From assembly GCA_023271515.1 (NCBI GenBank), contig JALPXQ010000011.1, forward strand, positions 1 through 23,209: a stretch of 23,209 bases of DNA. Reading direction: 5' to 3'. The notes beneath the pieces were generated by a model. The model ran no database searches. It saw only the letters and a program-made list of their open reading frames with translations, and had not been told where the DNA came from. The position numbers and the translations under genes are program-made. Origin of the DNA: Dehalococcoidia bacterium. GTDB taxonomy: Bacteria; Chloroflexota; Dehalococcoidia; SZUA-161; SpSt-899. Positions 1 through 6,205 of this stretch are shown piece after piece (positions within the stretch are counted from its first letter, which is position 1; each line of letters opens with the position of its first letter).

Positions 1-123
1 ATCTGCAGAGGAAGACGCAGCTAGAAAAACCCCCGGATCACATATGGCCGTTATTTATTTAGCTCATTTTGTTCCCTCCATGCAAGATTTATCGCTCCCT
101 TCAGAGATTCGCTTTCTTGTCCT

Positions 124-152
124 ATTCTAGCACGTCATCTACCCGTTGTCAA
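124..152 (-). promoter_or_regulatory. Sigma-70-type promoter reading leftward out of the window
   Basis: On the minus strand there is a perfect TTGACA (152-147), a 17-bp spacer and TAGAAT (129-124). It lies just beyond the htpX stop and points to the left edge, so it serves a gene or RNA outside the window. The roughly 115 bases downstream of it hold no open frame of useful length: an ATG after a GGAGGG site near position 63 meets a stop after one more codon. A stable RNA or a distant start is possible, but cannot be judged here. Confidence 0.6.
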
Positions 153-176
153 GCAGCCGGCAATGCGGATGCCCAC

Positions 177-1367
177 CTAGAGCGGGTTGATGCGGCCACA
201 GTGTGGGCACTTGACATTGGCCTTTTGAAATCTGGGCGGCACCTTCAGCTTCGTGCCGCAATCGCAATTGATGGTCTTGTAGTTATTCATCCGCCACATC
301 AGGTCGGAGGTCTCGCGGACGCGCTCCATTTTGCCTGGTTCCGGTTCTGCCGGCCGAAGCCCTACGGCACCAGCACCGGCCAGGGCGGATGCAGGTATGA
401 CACTCCCACCGCCTCTATGGACCTTCGCGTAGGCATCGTCGTAGTCAGCGAACGAAGCGCCTCCTCCCATGGAGCGCAGTATACGTATCCGCTCCGAGAT
501 GGGAGGGTGCGTGCTGCTGAGGTCGCTGGCCGCCCTTCCTTTCTTTCGGAAGGGATTAGTGATGTACATCGGGGCCAGGGCCTGGTTGGCCGATCGCAGT
601 TGTATTTTTGAGCTGGCAAGCTTCTCCAGGGCGGAGGCCAGTCCCTCCGGATATCTCGTATACTGAGCAGAAGAAGCATCGGCAAGGTATTCCCGCTTTC
701 TGGAAACGGCAAAGTAGATGAGGCGAGCAAAGATCGGCGCCAGTATCATCAATGCAAGGCCAATCACCAGGACTATCACATGCCCGCCACCTCCACCTCC
801 GGAACTTCTCCTGCCGCCGAACATCCCACCCCAAAACAGCATGTGCATCATATACCAGGATATCATGACAATCGTGCCCAGAAGGACACCGCACAAAGTC
901 ATGAGCAGCACATCACGATTCTTGATGTGAGCCAGTTCGTGGCTGATCACGCCCTGGAGTTCGTCGCGGTTGAGCTTTTGCAGTAGTCCTGAGGTCACGG
1001 CAACTGATGCCCGTTTGGGATCCCGTCCGGTAGCGAAGGCATTCATTGCCGGATCGTCGATGATGTAGATAGCGGGCATATACTCCAGCCCCGAGGCTAT
1101 CTTCATCTCCTCAACGATGTTGTAGAGGCGCGGATGATCGTCGCGCTCTATCTTTTTTGCTTTGGATATTGCCAGGAATATGTTGTCTCCCTGGAAGAAG
1201 GCGACCGCGGTCATTATCCCCCAAACTAGAAGGGCCACCACCAGGCCACCCATGGCGCTTCCAAAGAAGGCCAGTCCCAGGAAGTAACCGATTAACAGCA
1301 GCACGCCGGCCATGGTTGCTACCAGCACCATTGATTTCAGCCGATTGTCTCTGATTTGTTCCCACAT
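177..1367 (-). CDS. htpX: HtpX-like M48 membrane zinc metalloprotease with C-terminal zinc ribbon
   Basis: A 396-residue integral membrane endopeptidase of family M48B, expected to cleave damaged or misfolded membrane proteins at the cytoplasmic face. Two hydrophobic segments lie near residues 13-35 and 38-58. The zinc motif HELAH is at 143-147, and the third ligand is probably the Glu in SRKREYLAD near 226. Two more hydrophobic segments follow (about 152-180 and 195-220), joined by a glycine-rich loop. Family members are usually about 280-300 residues. The extra 100 or so residues here end in a CxC...CxxC zinc ribbon (Cys 368, 370, 387, 390). It is the last gene of a zinc-ribbon protein - LemA - HtpX cluster, 23 bases after the lemA stop. 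The pairing with LemA is common in bacteria. The ribosome site is weak (AGGA, rather distant). Confidence 0.93.
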   Translation of the reverse strand: MWEQIRDNRLKSMVLVATMAGVLLLIGYFLGLAFFGSAMGGLVVALLVWGIMTAVAFFQGDNIFLAISKAKKIERDDHPRLYNIVEEMKIASGLEYMPAIYIIDDPAMNAFATGRDPKRASVAVTSGLLQKLNRDELQGVISHELAHIKNRDVLLMTLCGVLLGTIVMISWYMMHMLFWGGMFGGRRSSGGGGGGHVIVLVIGLALMILAPIFARLIYFAVSRKREYLADASSAQYTRYPEGLASALEKLASSKIQLRSANQALAPMYITNPFRKKGRAASDLSSTHPPISERIRILRSMGGGASFADYDDAYAKVHRGGGSVIPASALAGAGAVGLRPAEPEPGKMERVRETSDLMWRMNNYKTINCDCGTKLKVPPRFQKANVKCPHCGRINPL

Positions 1368-1390
1368 GATAATCTTAGTCCATCCTGAAC

Positions 1391-1956
1391 CTAGCCGAAA
1401 CTCACCTGGGGTACTTCCCTCTCCGCTGGTGTCTCGATTTCGAAGAATTCGCCCTCTTTGAAACCGGTCGTGCCGGCAATTATATTGGAAGGAAACATGT
1501 GTATCTTGTTGTTGTAGCTCAGCACTGAATCGTTGTAGAACTGGCGCGAAAAGGCTATCTTGTTCTCAGTGGAGGTCAACTCTTCCTGGAGAGCGAGGAA
1601 ATTCTGGTTCGCCTTCAAATCGGGATAATTTTCAACCACGAGGAGTAGCCTGGATAGGGCCTCAGTGAGTATACCCTCAGCTTTGGACTGAGCTCCCACG
1701 CCTTTACCGACTGCGCCCTGGGCCACGTTTTGCGAGCATTGGTAACGGCTTCCAGTGTCTCACGCTCATGAGCCGCATATCCTTTGACGGTATTGACCAG
1801 ATTGGGGATTAGATTGTGCCTTCGTTTAAGCTGGACGTCGATTTGTGCCCAGGCATTCTTCATTTGGTTGCGTAATCTCACCAGTCCGTTATAGGTTACG
1901 ACAACGAAGAGAAGAGCAAGCGCCACTATGCCGATGATGATGTAGACTGCGGTCAT
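1391..1956 (-). CDS. lemA: LemA family membrane-anchored protein, broken by a one-base frameshift
   Basis: LemA proteins have one N-terminal membrane helix followed by a cytoplasmic or extracytoplasmic helical bundle. Their biochemical role is unknown, and they are often encoded with HtpX-type proteases. The first 76 or so residues (hydrophobic segment about 4-21, then the family segments AWAQIDVQLKRRHNLIPNLV and GYAAHERETLEAVTNAR) are in one frame. The rest, from AQGAVGKG through FFEIETPAEREVPQVSFG, is in another. The frames would join if one base were restored in the four-T run at 1728-1731 (plus strand). That gives 188 residues, the normal size. The start at 1956 has a GGAGG site a few bases upstream. 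Everything else in the gene is conserved, so either a sequencing error or a very recent mutation is likely. Confidence 0.9.
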
Positions 1957-1997
1957 ATGAACCTCCTCTGTAAGCTCCAGAACCGGCTTCCCGGCGA

Positions 1998-2411
1998 CTA
2001 ATCGCGTGCCTGGAATACCTCGCCCAGGAAAGTGATAAGACGTCCCTGAGAATCTGCCTCTTCGGAAGATGGTATCTGGGTTATCAATCGTTCCACTTCC
2101 CCTGCATCGAACCACAGCCCATCTCCACGATTGCAGGCATCGATGAGCACCTCCGGTTCGTGGCCCACGGTGGCCTTCTTTATTCTCCTGCCACAGATCG
2201 GGCACTTCCTCTTCTTTTCCACCGCCCTGGCTTCAGGGGAAGTCAAAATACTATCCAGCGATAGGATGGACTCTTCCAGTTGCATGGTCTCCAGTAAGAG
2301 CTCCAGTTCCCCGGCGTCGAACCAGACCCCAGCGCAGTCAGGGCAGTAGTCAAGCTCGATAAGCTCGTGCTCGACTACTATCATCATATTGCTGCAGGCA
2401 GGACATCTCAT
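1998..2411 (-). CDS. Tandem zinc-ribbon protein (zf-TFIIB family)
   Basis: A 137-residue soluble protein with two copies of the TFIIB-type zinc ribbon. The first has CPAC near residue 3 and CPDC near 28, followed by AGVWFDAGELELL. The second has CPIC near 71, lacks the second Cys pair (ACNRGDGLWFDAGEVERL), and so probably binds metal poorly or not at all. The WFDAGE signature after each ribbon is typical of this family, whose function is unknown. Proteins of this type are often found beside LemA or membrane proteases. It is the first gene of the leftward cluster with lemA and htpX, with 41 bases between its stop and the lemA start. The start at 2411 gives the first CxxC at residues 3-6. Confidence 0.8.
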   Translation of the reverse strand: MRCPACSNMMIVVEHELIELDYCPDCAGVWFDAGELELLLETMQLEESILSLDSILTSPEARAVEKKRKCPICGRRIKKATVGHEPEVLIDACNRGDGLWFDAGEVERLITQIPSSEEADSQGRLITFLGEVFQARD

Positions 2412-2642
2412 GCGATTAATCCCCCAGAATGTTGTTTAAGTCTAGCGAAGGAGTGAAAGTAACTACTCAGGCTATTGGAGTGCCCCCATTCTTAGTACCA
2501 CCTATAATGAGAGACTTCCTGCTTTTACCACTGGTTGCTTAAGCTCTGTTGCATGGTTCTCTTCGTGGTATCTTCCAGCGAATCGGATCTTGTCCAGAAG
2601 AAACCACGTTCATATTCCTTGAAATCAACTCCAATCATGAAC
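2412..2642. other. Spacer between the zinc-ribbon gene and the bioB remnant
   Basis: About 230 bases with no gene that I recognise. A minus-strand frame runs from 2770 to 2525 across the end of the bioB remnant (it ends SLSNQW). It resembles nothing I know and uses a different frame from bioB, so it was not called. It may be decayed coding sequence belonging to the damaged biotin locus. Confidence 0.4.
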
Positions 2643-3448
2643 TCAACTCTGCTCATAGTAAAGCCTACGAGCCACATCAGTCCGCAGAGCGGATGACGGG
2701 TAAGACAAGACATGATTGTTCGCCACAGACGTAGTGAGATAGCCAGAGGTGAAGATGGAGTTGGCTGCATAAAGAGCCAGAGACTGAAGGGAGCGAAGAT
2801 GGTATTCCCTGCCCCCGGCTATCCTGATCTCGGTCGAGGGATTGAGGAAACGAATCAAACTCAGTATAGCCAGGCATTTCAGTGGCGTGAGGTAATTTGT
2901 GTTCTCCAGAGGAGTGCCGGCGATGGGATGCAAGAAGTTGACTGGTATGGAGTCTACCTTCAATTCTCGCAGGGCAAGCGCAACGTCAATGATGTCATCT
3001 TCACTTTCTCCCATTCCGAAGATGGCGCCGCAGCAGAGTTTCAGTCCTGCTTTCCGGGCATGTTGCAGAGTCCGCATTCGGTCCTGATAGGTATGAGTGG
3101 TGCAAATTCGGGGATAGAAACCTTCACTGGTATTTAGATTGTGATTGTAGCGGTTGAGCCCAGCTTCTCTGAGCTGTCTGGCTGCCTGCTCGGTGAGGAA
3201 TCCCAGGGAAGCACATATTTCAATGTCAACACTCTCCTTTATTTTTTGGATAACCTGACAGAGATAGTTCAGCTCTACCTGGTTGAGTGAACAACCGCTG
3301 GTGACAATGCAATATCTTATAGCCTGATTTGCCCTGGCGATGGATGCGGTTTCAAGGATTTTCTTCCCATCCACAAGAGGATACCTTTCAATTGATGCCT
3401 GAGAAATGGCAGATTGAGAACCCTTTCTGTTAGCTCATAGTAGTTCAT
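2643..3448 (-). pseudogene. bioB: Biotin synthase BioB remnant with internal deletion
   Basis: BioB is the radical SAM enzyme that inserts sulfur into dethiobiotin. The start is intact: ATG at 3448 behind a GAGGGG site gives MNYYELTERVL, a normal BioB N-terminus. About eleven codons later the sequence jumps, in a different frame, to SQSAISQASIERYPL, the segment that normally follows the CxxxCxxC cluster motif. Some 50 residues, including the three cluster cysteines, are missing. From there to 2643 the barrel is well conserved, including IVTSGC, YNHNLNTSEGFYP and CCGAIFGMGE. The tail after GYLTT (VANNHVLSYPSSALRTDVARR) does not look like a normal BioB end. Without the radical SAM cysteines it cannot work. 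A GTG at 3374 could start a truncated product, also without the motif. Confidence 0.9.
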
Positions 3449-3479
3449 TCCCCTCTTCTTAAGCGGTGTGGTTTGCAGC

Positions 3480-3630
3480 TCAGCTTTGAGTTACCACTTT
3501 GATGGACTGATAGGTTATCTCCAGCAACTGATTCAGTTCTTCAAGTTCAATACTCAGTGGTGGCATAAGTACCACTACATTCCCCAGAGGTCTTATTATC
3601 ACACCTCTCCTGCGAGCTTCCCGATTCCGA
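3480..3630 (-). pseudogene. bioA: 3' end of bioA (DAPA aminotransferase), truncated
   Basis: Read leftward, the last 45 or so codons before the stop at 3480 encode EARRRGVIIRPLGNVVVLMP followed by PLSIELEELNQLLEITYQ. This is the C-terminal end of adenosylmethionine-8-amino-7-oxononanoate aminotransferase, the PLP enzyme two steps before biotin synthase. The other 400 or so residues are absent: upstream the sequence changes to a transposase fragment on the opposite strand. The exact junction lies somewhere between about 3610 and 3650. The stop is 31 bases before the bioB start, so this was a bioA-bioB operon. The identification rests on a short but very characteristic stretch. Confidence 0.8.
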
Positions 3631-3639
3631 AGGCCGAAC

Positions 3640-3851
3640 GCTTTGCAGCGAGGCCAACCCTTACCTCGCTGTTCAAGGATACAGGAGGAGACAAGGAGAA
3701 GCGAAACGTGAAGATCCATGAGGCCATCAGGCGGTACGGATACACCTTGAATCAAGTTGAGGCCGTTGTTGGTCTCCACTATTCGACCATCAGTCGCATT
3801 ATGAAAAAGGTGGAACACAACAGCCAGATGTCAAAAACCAAGCTCTGCTGA
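3640..3851 (+). pseudogene. C-terminal fragment of REP-associated (Y1/IS200-like) transposase
   Basis: The plus-strand frame ending at 3851 encodes RPTLTSLFKDTGGDKEKR and then EAIRRYGYTLNQVEAVVGLH followed by YSTISRIMKK. This is the helix-turn-helix tail found at the C-terminus of REP-associated tyrosine transposases, where it resembles the DnaA DNA-binding domain. The HUH catalytic domain with its HxH motif and tyrosine is not present. The open frame extends back to 3468, but that part runs antisense through bioA and is not transposase. The fragment stops 9 bases from the 3' end of tRNA-Cys. It is a dead remnant that joins the broken bioA to the tRNA cluster. Confidence 0.75.
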
Positions 3852-3859
3852 CCCCTTAC

Positions 3860-3935
3860 TGGAGGCGACGGGCGGATTCGAACCGCCGCATAGGGGTTTT
3901 GCAGACCCCCGCCTTAACCACTTGGCTACGTCGCC
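3860..3935 (-). tRNA. tRNA-Cys (GCA)
   Basis: Full cloverleaf on the minus strand: acceptor GGCGACG pairs with CGTCGCC, the anticodon loop carries GCA, and the T loop is TTCGAAT. The discriminator base is T, and CCA is encoded (3862-3860). Last gene of the five-tRNA cluster. Confidence 0.95.
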
Positions 3936-3969
3936 ATTCCCTGGGCCCCTGGGCCAGGATTTGTTTCAT

Positions 3970-4044
3970 TGGAGCGGAAGACGAGATTCGAACTCGCGAT
4001 CTCCTCCTTGGGAGGGAGGCGCTCTACCACTGAGCTACTTCCGC
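3970..4044 (-). tRNA. tRNA-Gly (CCC)
   Basis: Acceptor GCGGAAG pairs with CTTCCGC. The anticodon stem CCTCC/GGAGG encloses the loop CTCCCAA, giving anticodon CCC. CCA is encoded at the 3' end. Fourth gene in the direction of transcription. Confidence 0.95.
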
Positions 4045-4045
4045 C

Positions 4046-4132
4046 TGGTGCCGAGGAGGAGATTTGAACTCCTACGGGCTTTCGCCCACCACCCCCTCAA
4101 GATGGCGTGTCTACCGATTCCACCACCTCGGC
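4046..4132 (-). tRNA. tRNA-Leu (GAG)
   Basis: A class II tRNA of 87 nt with a long variable arm. Acceptor GCCGAGG pairs with CCTCGGC, the anticodon loop TTGAGGG reads GAG, and CCA is encoded. Only one base separates its 3' end from the 5' end of tRNA-Gly. Confidence 0.95.
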
Positions 4133-4139
4133 GCTTGCC

Positions 4140-4216
4140 TGGCAGGGGTGGCAGGATTCGAACCCGCGACCTGCGGTTTTGGAGACCGCCGCTCTCCCAG
4201 ACTGAGCTACACCCCT
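4140..4216 (-). tRNA. tRNA-Trp (CCA anticodon)
   Basis: Acceptor AGGGGTG pairs with CACCCCT. The anticodon stem GCGGT/ACCGC encloses CTCCAAA, giving anticodon CCA. The 3' CCA end is encoded. Second gene of the cluster. Confidence 0.95.
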
Positions 4217-4256
4217 ACTTACCATTAGAATTATACAATAATTACCCCAACACTTC

Positions 4257-4329
4257 TACCCCTGGGGCGACTCGAACGCCCGACACGCGGTTTAGGAAAC
4301 CGCTGCTCTATCCTCTGAGCTACAGGGGC
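4257..4329 (-). tRNA. tRNA-Arg (CCT)
   Basis: Acceptor GCCCCTG pairs with CAGGGGT (one G-T pair). The anticodon loop TTCCTAA reads CCT and the discriminator is A. Unlike the other tRNAs here, the 3' CCA is not encoded (GAAG follows), so it must be added by nucleotidyltransferase. First gene of the cluster. Confidence 0.93.
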
Positions 4330-4383
4330 ACGCCTGTCTAAGCTGTAGCGTCCTGCTAGATATCCTGCTGAAAGCTCATCTAT

Positions 4384-4412
4384 ATTTTAAGTCATCTACC
4401 GGCTCTTGGCAA
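4384..4412 (-). promoter_or_regulatory. Promoter of the five-tRNA cluster
   Basis: On the minus strand TTGCCA (4412-4407), a 17-bp spacer and TAAAAT (4389-4384) lie about 55 bases before tRNA-Arg. The spacer contains GGTAGATGAC, which also occurs in the spacer of the leftward promoter at 124-152. Confidence 0.6.
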
Positions 4413-4441
4413 GTCAAACTATCAACATCATCGTAACCCTA

Positions 4442-4470
4442 TTGACTAATCGCTATCCATGTGTTAATCT
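4442..4470 (+). promoter_or_regulatory. Probable promoter of the DUF5679-type gene
   Basis: TTGACT (4442-4447), a 17-bp spacer and TAATCT (4465-4470) precede the small zinc-protein gene by about 30 bases. The -10 is a weak match, but it carries an upstream TG. It diverges from the tRNA promoter. Confidence 0.4.
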
Positions 4471-4500
4471 GTATTAAAATCTACTCTCTAGGAGGATACC

Positions 4501-4644
4501 ATGCAGGCCTATTGTGTTAAGTGTAGAGCCAAGACAGACATGAAGGATCCCAAAGATGTTACTTTCAAGAACGGGCGCCCAGCGACTCAAGGCCTTTGTC
4601 CCACTTGCGGCACTAAGGTCTTTCGCATTGGCAAGGCTAAATAG
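4501..4644 (+). CDS. Small zinc-ribbon protein, DUF5679-like
   Basis: A 47-residue protein with two CxxC knuckles (CVKC near residue 5 and CPTC near 34) flanking a short basic and polar stretch. It ends in a lysine-rich tail. The spacing and the sequence (MKDP near residues 14-17, FKNGRPATQGLCP) match the DUF5679 family as I recall it: tiny proteins of unknown function that are common in Chloroflexota and Actinobacteria. It superficially resembles a ribosomal L33-type zinc protein, but the motifs are not those of L33. TAGGAGG sits 6 bases before the ATG, so the gene is almost certainly real. Confidence 0.75.
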   Translation: MQAYCVKCRAKTDMKDPKDVTFKNGRPATQGLCPTCGTKVFRIGKAK

Positions 4645-4689
4645 GCCGTCGCCTCTTGCAAGAACGCCCGGGCCCAGATGAGGGGCAAG

Positions 4690-4725
4690 ATCATCAGGGG
4701 GATTCTCCCCCTGAAACCCCCTAAA
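4690..4725 (+). repeat. Palindromic 36-bp repeat, copy 1
   Basis: It begins ATCATC, then CAGGGGGATTCTCCCCCTG, which can fold into a hairpin, and ends GAAACCCCCTAAA. The same 36 bases occur at 5747-5782 and, inverted, at 17975-18010. A shorter variant is at 15129-15158. All copies are intergenic. Confidence 0.9.
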
Positions 4726-4770
4726 AAGCGGTCATGCCCGGGATTTTTGAAGGAGCTTCGCCCCTTTACG

Positions 4771-4801
4771 AGGCATAGGAATTTCAAAAATTCCTATGCC
4801 T
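4771..4801. repeat. Perfect 14-bp inverted repeat with 3-base loop
   Basis: AGGCATAGGAATTT, then CAA, then the exact complement. No T-run follows on either strand, so it is not a classic Rho-independent terminator. It lies between the DUF5679-type gene and the hydrolase gene and may be part of a larger composite repeat. Confidence 0.85.
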
Positions 4802-4944
4802 CCAACTAGACGGAACGGCAGCGGTTCTTGTCGCTGTTCGTCTTTCCGGTGGGGGGTGGTAGGCCGAAGGAGTCACCATTAGAGGCCTGCGCGTTTCCGT
4901 GCAAGCACTCCGCGTCTACATCGAAATGAAGGAGGATGTCAGTC

Positions 4945-5622
4945 ATGGCACGCATCATATCGCCCAAATTCCACCCCGTTTTGGTAGTTATAGATATGCA
5001 GAATGGCTTCTGCGCACCGGGAGGCTCTTACGAGAGATTCGGAGCCGATATAACTTTATACCGGGAGATCATACCTAATATCAGGAAGATGATAGACGTC
5101 GCTCATGAACTTCGCATACCCGTCTTCTACGCACAGCAAGTTCGAGAGCCATCTGGAATTGACCTCCTCACCAGAATGCACCGCATCATACCAAAAAGGA
5201 GACTGGAATTCAGCGAGAACATCCGCTCATGTGTGATAGGAACATGGGACGCCGAGACAATCGATGAGCTTGCACCGGGAAAAAATGACCATGTAGTCAT
5301 AAAAAGGAGGGATTCCATCTTTCAGGATACTGAGTTCGAGCTCTGGTTGAAGAGCATCGGCGCTGATACAGTCATATATACCGGTATAGACACCTGCATT
5401 TGCGTCGAGAATTCCCTCAGAGAAGGCTTTAACAAGGGATACGACGTTATCTTGGTAGAGGACGCTGTTGCCTCTGTCTGGCCGGAGTTGCAAAAGGCCA
5501 CACTGGAAAAGGTGAGGGGTTCCTTCGGTCTGGTTTTGACTGCGGAGCAACTCGCCGCTATGCTGCGTGCCAACAAGCGGAGGGCATTAACCTTCACCCT
5601 TTCTACCGAGTATCTATCATAA
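4945..5622 (+). CDS. Isochorismatase-family cysteine hydrolase
   Basis: A 225-residue cytoplasmic hydrolase of the isochorismatase/nicotinamidase superfamily. Members hydrolyse amides such as nicotinamide, carbamoyl groups or isochorismate through a Cys-Asp-Lys triad. Here these are Asp17 (VVIDMQNGF), Lys120 (VIKRRDSIF) and Cys153 (TGIDTCICVENS). The cis-peptide region before the Cys and the overall length are normal. The substrate cannot be told: the nicotinamidase metal-site pattern DxHxxxH is absent, so a nicotinamidase role is less likely. I place the start at 4945 rather than at the ATG at 4936, because GGAGG (4931-4935) abuts the earlier ATG but is well spaced from the later one. It has no operon partner. 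Confidence 0.88.
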   Translation: MARIISPKFHPVLVVIDMQNGFCAPGGSYERFGADITLYREIIPNIRKMIDVAHELRIPVFYAQQVREPSGIDLLTRMHRIIPKRRLEFSENIRSCVIGTWDAETIDELAPGKNDHVVIKRRDSIFQDTEFELWLKSIGADTVIYTGIDTCICVENSLREGFNKGYDVILVEDAVASVWPELQKATLEKVRGSFGLVLTAEQLAAMLRANKRRALTFTLSTEYLS

Positions 5623-5666
5623 GCATAGATGCTATGCCAGGGCAAGGACTAATCGATACGCACACG

Positions 5667-5743
5667 TGGTGGGCCATCCTGGGCTCGAACCAGGGACCTC
5701 AGTCTTATCAGGACTGCGCTCTAACCAACTGAGCTAATGGCCC
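5667..5743 (-). tRNA. tRNA-Ile (GAT)
   Basis: Acceptor GGGCCAT pairs with ATGGCCC. The anticodon loop CTGATAA reads GAT, the discriminator is A, and CCA is encoded. No separate promoter is obvious, because a repeat copy occupies the 36 bases just upstream. It may be transcribed from the J-domain/hflKC cluster. Confidence 0.96.
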
Positions 5744-5746
5744 AGA

Positions 5747-5782
5747 ATCATCAGGGGGATTCTCCCCCTGAAACCCCCTAAA
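5747..5782 (+). repeat. Palindromic 36-bp repeat, copy 2
   Basis: Identical over 36 bases to the copy at 4690-4725 and in the same orientation. It sits in the short gap between the end of the J-domain gene and the 5' end of tRNA-Ile, starting 4 bases from the tRNA. Confidence 0.9.
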
Positions 5783-5812
5783 GCAGTTGTGTCCTAGGAT
5801 TCAATGCCAACC

Positions 5813-6190
5813 TTATTTCCACAGTCTTACCACCACCCATACGACCACGGCAAGGACTAGCAACATCAATGCCGGTCTGATCCCCAGCCTGGATGCTGCT
5901 ACAATAAACACCACCAGGCCGATGGGCACCACAAACCGACGCCACGACCTGCCGGATCGCAGGTCTCCCCCGGACGTTATTCCCCTGGAGCGATCATAAG
6001 CCGCCCTCCGGGCCGGATCGGATAGCACCTCGTAGGCCTCATTGAGCTGCTTCATCTTATCGGCCGCATCCGGCGAGGGGTTCACATCCGGATGGTACTT
6101 CGCTGCCAGTCGCCGGTAGGCGGCGCCGATCACCTCTCTATCCGCCTGGGGATGTACCTGGAGAACGGCGTAGTAATCAGGACTTGCCAT
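5813..6190 (-). CDS. J-domain protein with C-terminal membrane anchor
   Basis: A 125-residue protein. Residues 4-69 form a complete J domain, with HPD at 33-35 and the usual YEVLSDPARRAAYD end. J domains stimulate the ATPase of DnaK-type Hsp70 chaperones. A short linker follows, then two hydrophobic segments (about 86-100 and 104-122), so the J domain is probably held at the cytoplasmic face of the membrane. The DnaJ zinc-finger and client-binding domains are absent. It starts 15 bases after the hflC stop, so it probably shares the hflKC transcript. A role in bringing DnaK to membrane proteins handled by HflKC/FtsH is inference from this position. The ribosome site is poor. Confidence 0.85.
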   Translation of the reverse strand: MASPDYYAVLQVHPQADREVIGAAYRRLAAKYHPDVNPSPDAADKMKQLNEAYEVLSDPARRAAYDRSRGITSGGDLRSGRSWRRFVVPIGLVVFIVAASRLGIRPALMLLVLAVVVWVVVRLWK

Positions 6191-6205
6191 TGCCAGTTGC
6201 CGCGC

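Larger units (their letters stand above)
4645..4944. other. 300-base intergenic stretch made largely of repeats
   Basis: It contains one copy of the 36-bp palindromic repeat (4690-4725), a GCTTCGCCCCTTTACG piece (4755-4770) similar to one at about 15276-15291, and a perfect 14-bp hairpin (4771-4801). No convincing promoter for the following hydrolase gene was found, and no coding signal. A GGAGG at 4931-4935 belongs to that gene. Confidence 0.6.

Noticed and set aside
69..611. 180-codon plus-strand frame at the left edge
   Set aside because: It is a shadow of htpX, which has clear motifs on the other strand.
2525..2770. Minus-strand 81-codon frame overlapping the bioB end
   Set aside because: It has no recognisable family and overlaps bioB in another frame. 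It may be decayed sequence, but there is no support for a gene.
3468..3640. N-terminal part of the plus-strand frame that ends in the transposase fragment
   Set aside because: It is the complement of the bioA 3' end. Only the part after about 3640 resembles a transposase.
3922..4341. Long plus-strand open frame through the tRNA cluster (139 codons)
   Set aside because: It runs antisense through four complete tRNA genes and the start of tRNA-Cys, and it has the repetitive sequence typical of false proteins predicted over tRNA arrays.
4501..4644. Small zinc protein as ribosomal protein L33 (rpmG)
   Set aside because: It has two CxxC knuckles, but the remaining sequence does not follow L33. 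It fits DUF5679 better.
4945..5622. Hydrolase as nicotinamidase (pncA), linked to nadE
   Set aside because: The DxHxxxH metal-site pattern of nicotinamidases is not visible, and the gene is 7 kb away from nadE.
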